This document shows, one piece after another, positions 1-4,071 of a DNA stretch of 5,245 nucleotides (position 1 is its first letter; every line of letters begins with the position of its first letter). The notes under the pieces were generated by a model. The model made no database searches and was not told the DNA's origin. It saw only the letters and a program-made list of their open reading frames with translations. Location of the stretch: the NCBI GenBank assembly GCA_902406135.1, contig CABPCX010000152.1:1-5245 (forward strand). Reading direction: 5' to 3'. The position numbers and the translations under genes are program-made. Origin of the DNA: an uncultured Eubacteriales bacterium (lineage in GTDB: Bacteria > Bacillota > Clostridia > Lachnospirales > Anaerotignaceae).

Positions 1-140
1 AGGATAGACAAAGTTTCATCGGCATCGGAAACAATTTTGGCGTAATTAAGATACCCGACTGCACCCATAATAACGACCAGCACTGCAAGCAGAGAAATCA
101 TTGCAGCAAAAATCAGCTTGATACGTAATTTCTTTATCAT
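1..140 (-). CDS. Sensor histidine kinase, N-terminal fragment (cut by window edge)
   Basis: Only the first 46 residues are in the window. The protein begins MIKKLRIKLIFAAMISLL, a short basic stretch followed by one hydrophobic segment at about residues 8-30, then a polar stretch (LNYAKIVSDADETL) that should be the start of an extracytoplasmic sensor region. This is the usual N-terminal layout of a membrane-bound histidine kinase. The kinase call rests mainly on position: it directly follows an OmpR-type response regulator, its ATG overlaps the regulator's TGA (ATGA, positions 137-140), and a GGAGG ribosome binding site (148-152, inside the regulator gene) lies 7 nt before the start. This implies translational coupling and a cognate pair. 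The H-box and ATPase domains lie outside the window, so the class and the signal sensed cannot be judged. Confidence 0.8.
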   Translation of the reverse strand, partial: MIKKLRIKLIFAAMISLLAVLVVIMGAVGYLNYAKIVSDADETLSI

Positions 141-811
141 GTTAATTCCTCCAATGAGTATCCCGCATTACGAGTTGCTTTGATTTGAATGTCTGCTGAA
201 ATAGCAGAAAGTTTTTTTCTGAGATAGGATATGTATACCCATACTACATTAATTTCAGCATCACTGTCATATCCCCATATTTTTTCCATAAAATGTTCGG
301 AAGAAATTAGCCGGTGGGGATTGCTCATCATTAGTTCAAGCATTTGAAATTCCTTGTTTGCAAGACGGACGCTTCCACTTGGTGTAGAAAGCTCAAATGT
401 AGCTTGATTAAGAGTAACATTCCCCATCTTAAGCTGAGAACTTAACTGCGCAGTGCTGCTTCGTGTCATTGCCCTTATCCTGGCTAACAGTTCCTTAGAC
501 TGGAAGGGCTTTGTAAGATAATCATTGGCCCCGCTGTCAAGACCTTCAACCTTATCATCAACTTCTGATTTTGCCGTAAGCATAAGTACGGGAATATTAT
601 TTCCACTGCTTCTGATGGTCTTAAGGACAGTAATGCCGTCAACTTTAGGCATCATAATGTCTAGAATGATGCCGTCATACTGTCCATACTCCAGATAGTC
701 TAATGCCTCCTGGCCGTCGTATATCGCATCAACAGAATAATTGTTTCTTTCTAAAATTGTTGTAAGCGCTTTTGATAAAGCTTTTTCATCTTCGGCCAAT
801 AGTAGTCTCAT
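137..811 (-). CDS. OmpR/PhoB-family response regulator
   Basis: A 224-residue DNA-binding response regulator, normal length for the OmpR family. The receiver domain spans about residues 1-117, with acidic pocket E7-D8, phosphoacceptor D51 in the context LDIMMP, switch residue T79 (LTAK) and conserved K101 (TKPF), so phosphorylation should work. The C-terminal winged-helix domain covers about 128-221, with the family pattern WGYDSDAEINVVWVYISYLRKKL-like at the recognition helix (about 177-200). The start is set by AAGGAG 8 nt upstream of the ATG. It is expected to take phosphate from the kinase encoded immediately downstream, which it overlaps by 4 nt, and to bind direct repeats in target promoters. 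No target gene can be inferred: the neighbouring rRNA methyltransferase has its own promoter and terminator. The regulon and specific name are unknown. Confidence 0.95.
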   Translation of the reverse strand: MRLLLAEDEKALSKALTTILERNNYSVDAIYDGQEALDYLEYGQYDGIILDIMMPKVDGITVLKTIRSSGNNIPVLMLTAKSEVDDKVEGLDSGANDYLTKPFQSKELLARIRAMTRSSTAQLSSQLKMGNVTLNQATFELSTPSGSVRLANKEFQMLELMMSNPHRLISSEHFMEKIWGYDSDAEINVVWVYISYLRKKLSAISADIQIKATRNAGYSLEELT

Positions 812-856
812 AAATATGTCTCCTTGTCTGTCTTTTGTTCAAGGCTGGTTTACTTT

Positions 857-885
857 ATTATACTATATCGAATGAACCTAAAATA
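857..885 (-). promoter_or_regulatory. Sigma-A-type promoter of the two-component operon
   Basis: On the minus strand a perfect TATAAT -10 box (857-862) is preceded after 17 nt by TATTTT (880-885), a poor -35 match. Transcription would start near 850, leaving a leader of about 40 nt before the response-regulator ATG. A good -10 with a weak -35 is typical of promoters needing an activator, for example autoregulation by the regulator itself, but no clear direct-repeat operator is visible. Confidence 0.6.
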
Positions 886-890
886 GAGTT

Positions 891-927
891 AAAAATAAAA
901 CAGAAATGCGTATGAGCATTTCTGTTT
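891..927 (-). terminator. Intrinsic terminator of the rRNA methyltransferase gene
   Basis: A perfect 12-bp stem, AAACAGAAATGC (898-909) with GCATTTCTGTTT (916-927), and a 6-nt loop. Read on the minus strand it is followed by TTTTATTTTT (891-900), so it terminates transcription leaving the methyltransferase gene (stop codon at 991). It also separates that gene from the two-component promoter, which begins only a few nt further on. The plus-strand side lacks a long T run. The 63 nt between stem and stop codon hold nothing else recognisable. Confidence 0.9.
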
Positions 928-990
928 AAAATTAATATACTAATTAAATAATCTCTGAAGGTCTTATAATCTATAAAAGCATACGAGTTT

Positions 991-2346
991 TTACATAGTA
1001 AGAACAACCACCGTCTCAACATGTCCTGTCTGGCAGAACATATCCACAGTATTTATCCTGTCAGTTGTATATCCTTTTTCTGCAAATAATTTCAAATCCC
1101 TGGCCAGGGTAGCAGGGTCACAGGAAACATATACGACTTTTTTGGGTTCTATGCCGCAGACAGCATCTATGACAGATACTTCAAGACCTTTTCTGGGAGG
1201 GTCAAGGAAAATAACATCAGCTTTTACTCCTTCGGAATATAATCTCGGAAGTATATCTTCGGCTTTTCCTGCCTCAAATTCAGCATTCTTGATACCATTA
1301 ATTTCAGCATTGTGCTTTGCGTCTTCTATGGCTCTTTCAACTATTTCGATGCCATATACTGACTTTGCTCTGCCTGCTGCAAAGAGAGATATGGTGCCTA
1401 TACCGCAGTAAACATCTATTACATTTCCGTTTCCTGTAAGGCCGGCGGAATCTACAGCTATAGAGTAAAGTTTCTGAGTCTGGACAGGATTGACCTGATA
1501 AAAGCTCAAAGATGATATATCAAAACTTATATCGCCTATCTTATCGCGTATGGTATCCTTTCCCCACAGTGTGACTGACTTTGGACCAAGAATGGCATTT
1601 GTTTTTTCGCGGTTGATATTAATTACAATAGATGCGACAAAGCCTGTACTTTTCAGCCTTTCAATAAGTTCATCTGCGTGTGGAATGATTTTGCCGTTTA
1701 TGACAAAGGTAACCATCATTTCACCGGTGTGGTATGAAGTTCTTGTTATTACATGCCTCAGAAGTCCTCTATGGCTTAACTCGTCATATACAGGAATATT
1801 GAAGTCATCAATAAATTTTCTGACAATTTCAATTATTTTGGACGAATTATTCATCTGAAGCATACAATTATCGATATCCGTTATTCTATGGCTTCTGGGG
1901 GCATAAAATCCTATGACTGTTTTACCGTTTTTGTCTTTCCCTATGGGATACTGGGCTTTGTTGCGGTAATTCCATGGCTTGTCCATACCAACGGTGTCCG
2001 GATAGAAAGCATTTTGTATTCCGCCTATTCTTTCCATACAGTCTTTGACTTTATTTTTTTTGAAGTTCAGCTGGGAAGCATAGGACATATGCTGAAGGGA
2101 GCATCCTCCGCAGGTCTTATAGTAGGGGCAGGGTGGTTCAGTTCTTTCAGGCGATGAGACCGTAAGTTCCATAAGCTTTCCGTAGCCGTAATTTTTTTTC
2201 AGTTTCACTATGAGTATATCTCCTTTTTCTCCGGGAAGCATACCGGGAACAAATACCGTAAATCCATCTATTTTAACTATGCCTTCTCCTTCGGAACCGG
2301 AGGACAGACATTCAGCATTATAAATCTTATTTTTTTCTATATTCAT
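991..2346 (-). CDS. rlmD: 23S rRNA (uracil-5-)-methyltransferase, RumA/RlmD family
   Basis: A 451-residue SAM-dependent enzyme of the TrmA/RumA family, which makes 5-methyluridine in rRNA. An N-terminal TRAM-type RNA-binding domain covers about residues 1-62. The [4Fe-4S] ligands follow the family pattern: C73-x5-C79-x2-C82, with the fourth at C161. The C-terminal Rossmann methyltransferase domain has SFYQVNP (281-287), the SAM loop DVYCGIGT (311-318), LDPPRKG (381-387), the nucleophile C409 in YVSCDPATLARDL, and a terminal GHVET motif with general-base E444. All catalytic parts are present. An upstream in-frame ATG at 2409 would add 21 residues, but the start at 2346 has a GAGG site 6 nt away and begins directly before the TRAM domain. 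RlmD in E. coli methylates U1939. Many Firmicutes have a dual-site RlmCD (U747 and U1939), so the exact site is open. It is a single-gene unit with its own promoter and terminator. Confidence 0.95.
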   Translation of the reverse strand: MNIEKNKIYNAECLSSGSEGEGIVKIDGFTVFVPGMLPGEKGDILIVKLKKNYGYGKLMELTVSSPERTEPPCPYYKTCGGCSLQHMSYASQLNFKKNKVKDCMERIGGIQNAFYPDTVGMDKPWNYRNKAQYPIGKDKNGKTVIGFYAPRSHRITDIDNCMLQMNNSSKIIEIVRKFIDDFNIPVYDELSHRGLLRHVITRTSYHTGEMMVTFVINGKIIPHADELIERLKSTGFVASIVININREKTNAILGPKSVTLWGKDTIRDKIGDISFDISSLSFYQVNPVQTQKLYSIAVDSAGLTGNGNVIDVYCGIGTISLFAAGRAKSVYGIEIVERAIEDAKHNAEINGIKNAEFEAGKAEDILPRLYSEGVKADVIFLDPPRKGLEVSVIDAVCGIEPKKVVYVSCDPATLARDLKLFAEKGYTTDRINTVDMFCQTGHVETVVVLTM

Positions 2347-2350
2347 AAAG

Positions 2351-2356
2351 CACCTC
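2351..2356 (-). promoter_or_regulatory. Ribosome binding site fixing the rlmD start
   Basis: GAGGTG on the minus strand, with the GAGG core 6 nt before the ATG at 2346. No comparable purine-rich site precedes the alternative ATG at 2409, and the proposed promoter lies between the two ATGs, so the shorter protein is preferred. Confidence 0.8.
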
Positions 2357-2374
2357 AAAATATATGTTTTTATA

Positions 2375-2390
2375 AGTATATCACAGTATA
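2375..2390 (-). promoter_or_regulatory. Probable rlmD promoter with tandem -10 boxes
   Basis: Two copies of TATACT on the minus strand, at 2385-2390 and 2375-2380, spaced 10 nt apart. The one nearer the gene is preceded by TGA, giving the extended -10 pattern TGnTATACT, which can work without a good -35. Upstream sequence is T-rich (TTGAAC at 2402-2407 is badly spaced for either box). Transcription from the nearer box would start near 2368, about 20 nt before the ATG. Which box is used cannot be decided from sequence. Confidence 0.5.
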
Positions 2391-2437
2391 AACAAAACAG
2401 AAAGTTCAATAAAATTTTTAAGATTGGTTTTTAACAT

Positions 2438-2475
2438 AAAAAACCTCCTGAATGTCTGAAAATACATTCAGGAGG
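2438..2475 (-). terminator. Intrinsic terminator of the secreted-protein gene
   Basis: A perfect 12-bp GC-containing stem, CCTCCTGAATGT (2444-2455) with ACATTCAGGAGG (2464-2475), and an 8-nt loop. On the minus strand TTTTTT (2438-2443) follows. It begins 8 nt after the stop codon of the secreted-protein gene and should isolate it from rlmD. Confidence 0.92.
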
Positions 2476-2483
2476 CTAAATGG

Positions 2484-3671
2484 TTAATTTACCATATCCA
2501 GGCGTGTAACGGTATAGTCCGAGAGATTTATTTTGTAATAATCTGCCGGAATGAGAGGCGTAAGGGTGCCGTCTGCATTATACTGGCGCATGGGCTGTAT
2601 CTCGCATAATAGACTATTATCATCGGCTTCGCTGAGTTTAATGCGCGTGCTTCCGTTTATACCTGTAGTTATGGCACTGAAATCGCATATCCTTTTATCT
2701 TCGGTTCCGTCAAGGAGCATTCTGTGGAATCCCTCTTCATCACCTAAAACAGCATAATATACATAGTTGTCTATTATGCAGTAATCAATGGCGTGGAGGT
2801 CTTCCATTCTCTGGCCAAGGTCTTCCCAAGCTGAGTAAATAAACTTGTTGTCAGTCACAAAGGCATACTGACATACATTTTCTCCCCAGGCTGCCTCAAT
2901 TATATATATCCTTGAACCCCAGAAACTAGCCAGTGAAGGAATAGGCTGATTAACAAATTCAAAGGTCTTACCGTTCTTAAATACGGGTACTGACTGTTCT
3001 TCCCATTTGTTATCTCTGTTTCCGTAATAGGTCATACTTACAGATACTTTATCGGGAACGGAATTTTCAAAACTGAATCTGAAAAGTTCATTTACCTGAG
3101 GTCTGTAAATATTTGTATCGGCCTCATCACTGTCAAGTACGGCGGTATATATGTCTGTGTTATCTGTTTTTCCGTTCCAGTTTACGGGAACAGTAACGAA
3201 GTTTGAATTATGGTTTTCGAGAATTATTTTGGGCGGTGCGGAAAGGTCTTTGTTTTCGCCGGATAATTCCGAATTTATATTGATAATTCCTGTTTCGCTG
3301 TCGTAGTTTACGCTGCATCCCAAAACATCTTTTATGGAGTCAAGGGGCACGAATGTCCTGTCGTTTGAAATATAAACCTCGTCTTGAAGTGTAACAGCTG
3401 TATTGTTTTTGTAGGCTGTTTTGCTTCCCGGCTCAAATACTATGGATGAACCGCCCAATGTGATTACAGCCTTTGAGTTTTCCCACTTTATTTCACCACC
3501 AAGCTCGCCGGCAATAAAACTAATGGGTACAAATACCTTATTATCCTTTGTTTCGCATACAGCGTCTGTCTTTATATAATTACCGTTGACATTTATTTTT
3601 ATATCCTGCGCATAGGCAGAGGTTGTGAACATTAAAACAGCAAAGAGCGTACATAAAAATTTCTTCTTCAT
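2484..3671 (-). CDS. Secreted protein with copper amine oxidase N-terminal-like (stalk) domain
   Basis: A 395-residue exported protein. Residues 1-21 are a Sec signal peptide (MKKK, hydrophobic core, SAYA before Q22) with no lipobox, so release or wall association is likelier than lipid anchoring. Residues 22-132 form a Cu_amine_oxidN1/stalk-type domain: two related units, VFVPISFIAGELGG...VITL (46-72) and TFVPLDSIKDVLGC...IINI (106-132), fit the family pattern of VPLR-like, helix, LG, WD-like, VxI. Despite the family name these units carry no amine oxidase catalytic centre and in Clostridia they usually act as envelope or binding modules. Residues about 145-290 are a beta-rich region I do not recognise. 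The C-terminus (about 300-395) contains YVYYAVLGDEEGFHRMLLDG, which resembles one blade of the DUF5050-type beta-propeller repeats, only weakly. AAGGGAGG 8 nt upstream supports the start. It is monocistronic and its function is unknown. Confidence 0.85.
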   Translation of the reverse strand: MKKKFLCTLFAVLMFTTSAYAQDIKINVNGNYIKTDAVCETKDNKVFVPISFIAGELGGEIKWENSKAVITLGGSSIVFEPGSKTAYKNNTAVTLQDEVYISNDRTFVPLDSIKDVLGCSVNYDSETGIININSELSGENKDLSAPPKIILENHNSNFVTVPVNWNGKTDNTDIYTAVLDSDEADTNIYRPQVNELFRFSFENSVPDKVSVSMTYYGNRDNKWEEQSVPVFKNGKTFEFVNQPIPSLASFWGSRIYIIEAAWGENVCQYAFVTDNKFIYSAWEDLGQRMEDLHAIDYCIIDNYVYYAVLGDEEGFHRMLLDGTEDKRICDFSAITTGINGSTRIKLSEADDNSLLCEIQPMRQYNADGTLTPLIPADYYKINLSDYTVTRLDMVN

Positions 3672-3694
3672 AAATTTATCCTCCCTTCATATTG

Positions 3695-3723
3695 ATTATA
3701 TTATAAAATACATTCTTAAACAA
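3695..3723 (-). promoter_or_regulatory. Sigma-A-type promoter of the secreted-protein gene
   Basis: On the minus strand TTGTTT (3718-3723), a 17-nt spacer, then TATAAT (3695-3700). A second TATAAT overlaps 5 nt upstream. Transcription would start near 3688, with the ribosome binding site almost at the RNA 5' end. Very A/T-rich runs just upstream (about 3735-3760) could act as an UP element. From 3761 to 3837, between this promoter and the divergent riboswitch promoter, I see only AT-rich sequence. Confidence 0.7.
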
Positions 3724-3837
3724 AGTATACATAAAATGTTAAATTTTTTAAAAATTTAATTACTATTATGTTTCGGGATAAATAATTGATTATGAAACTT
3801 ATTGATTTTATATTAAAACTAAAATTAGACTTTATGG

Positions 3838-3866
3838 TTGAAATAAATTTGAAAATTCTGTATAAT
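3838..3866 (+). promoter_or_regulatory. Sigma-A promoter of the riboswitch-MATE unit
   Basis: TTGAAA (-35, 3838-3843) and TATAAT (-10, 3861-3866) are separated by exactly 17 nt. The predicted start is near 3873, only a few nt before the aptamer's first helix, so the whole leader RNA is about 200 nt. The near-consensus boxes suggest constitutive initiation, with control left to the leader. Confidence 0.88.
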
Positions 3867-3875
3867 TAAGTCAAA

Positions 3876-3985
3876 CATTCTTCGGAAATGGGAAATGACC
3901 CTACCGGCGGTAAAGCCCGCGAGCGATTTTTCGCAGAATTCAGTTAAAGTCTGAAGCCGACAGTAAGTCTGGATGGGAGAAGATG
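3876..3985 (+). promoter_or_regulatory. FMN-family riboswitch aptamer (RFN element), variant type
   Basis: The RNA has the six-helix FMN riboswitch fold. P1 is TCTTC (3879-3883) with GAAGA (3979-3983), P2 GGG/CCC (3890-3892/3899-3901), P3 GCGG/CCGC (3907-3910/3917-3920), P4 GCGA/TCGC (3923-3926/3931-3934), P5 TTCAG/CTGAA (3939-3943/3951-3955) and P6 CAG/CTG (3961-3963/3969-3971). Hallmark blocks ACCGGCGGTAAAGCCCGCGA, GCCGACAGT and GTCTGGATGGGAGAAGA are intact. Aligned to the F. nucleatum aptamer as I recall it, ring-contacting A48, A85 and A99 are kept (A3922, A3960, A3973), as are G32, G33 and G84 (G3906, G3907, G3959). The normally invariant G11 and G62 are A3886 and A3937, because CTTCGGGGCAGGG has become CTTCGGAAATGGG and GGATTC has become GAATTC. 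Those guanines line the phosphate/ribityl pocket, so FMN is probably not the ligand. Loop L6 (3964-3968) is one nt shorter than in that reference. The RFN family is certain, the altered ligand is inferred. Confidence 0.95.
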
Positions 3986-4016
3986 GCTGAAACAGCTGTT
4001 CTCCGGTCCCTTTTTT
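3971..4016 (+). terminator. Anti-aptamer hairpin, terminator-like
   Basis: GGAGAA (3976-3981), which includes most of the P1 3' strand, can pair with TTCTCC (3999-4004). An inner hairpin GGCTG-AAA-CAGCT (3985-3997) caps it, and GGA (3971-3973) with TCC (4007-4009) can extend it below a 2x2 internal loop. TTTTTT follows at 4011-4016. Forming it consumes P1 and the A99-equivalent base (A3973), so it excludes the ligand-bound aptamer. It may terminate by itself or simply act as the unbound-state structure. The one-nt gap before the T run and the internal loops make it a weaker terminator than the next hairpin. Confidence 0.65.
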
Positions 4017-4039
4017 GAAACCAAGAGCATCTGTTTCAG
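3987..4039 (+). promoter_or_regulatory. Candidate antiterminator pairing of the riboswitch
   Basis: CTGAAACAG (3987-3995), just 3' of the aptamer, is the exact reverse complement of CTGTTTCAG (4031-4039), which forms the upper stem and loop of the main terminator. The 9-bp duplex, extendable by TG/CA beyond one mismatch, would destroy that terminator. The segment is free only when the anti-aptamer hairpin is not formed, that is, when P1 of the aptamer is closed. This points to ligand-induced expression. It is a pairing model from sequence only, and no folding energies were computed. Confidence 0.55.
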
Positions 4040-4050
4040 ATGCTTTTTTT
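4023..4050 (+). terminator. Intrinsic terminator of the riboswitch expression platform
   Basis: Perfect 8-bp stem AGCATCTG (4026-4033) with CAGATGCT (4037-4044), loop TTT, followed by a run of seven T (4044-4050). A/T pairs may extend the base. It sits 21 nt before the MATE start codon and after the aptamer, so it acts as a conditional attenuator rather than as the end of an upstream gene: the gene to its left is on the other strand. Confidence 0.9.
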
Positions 4051-4057
4051 ATTTCGG

Positions 4058-4064
4058 AAAGGGG
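4058..4064 (+). promoter_or_regulatory. Ribosome binding site deciding the MATE start
   Basis: AAAGGGG lies 7 nt before the ATG at 4072. An in-frame ATG at 4066 is only 1 nt from it and so cannot be used efficiently. The site lies just after the terminator's T run and is not part of any obvious hairpin, so control is expected at transcription termination rather than translation initiation. Confidence 0.8.
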
Positions 4065-4071
4065 AATGGTT

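Noticed and set aside
891..927. Hairpin considered as a bidirectional terminator or an operator palindrome
   Set aside because: Only the minus-strand side has a long T run, no plus-strand gene ends there, and its position just after the methyltransferase gene explains it as a one-way terminator.
1142..2157. Plus-strand open frames at 1142-1411, 1550-1858 and 1888-2157
   Set aside because: They lie wholly antisense to the rRNA methyltransferase, whose catalytic motifs are all intact. They have no ribosome binding sites or recognisable domains.
2551..2757. Plus-strand frame inside the secreted-protein gene
   Set aside because: It is antisense to a gene with a signal peptide, start site, promoter and terminator, and has no supporting features of its own.
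3735..3760. A/T runs (AAATTTTTTAAAAATTT) considered as a terminator or protein-binding palindrome
   Set aside because: There are no G/C pairs to make a stable stem, and such runs are common by chance in AT-rich spacers. At most they form an UP element for the minus-strand promoter.
3876..4050. Ordinary FMN riboswitch that shuts off riboflavin genes
   Set aside because: The G11- and G62-equivalent positions are A, the downstream gene is an efflux pump, and the pairings favour ligand-induced read-through. An ordinary switch remains the fallback if binding assays show FMN affinity.
4066..4068. Alternative ATG for the MATE protein, 6 nt upstream
   Set aside because: It is only 1 nt from the end of AAAGGGG. 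The ATG at 4072 has the proper 7-nt spacing and gives the usual MATE N-terminus.
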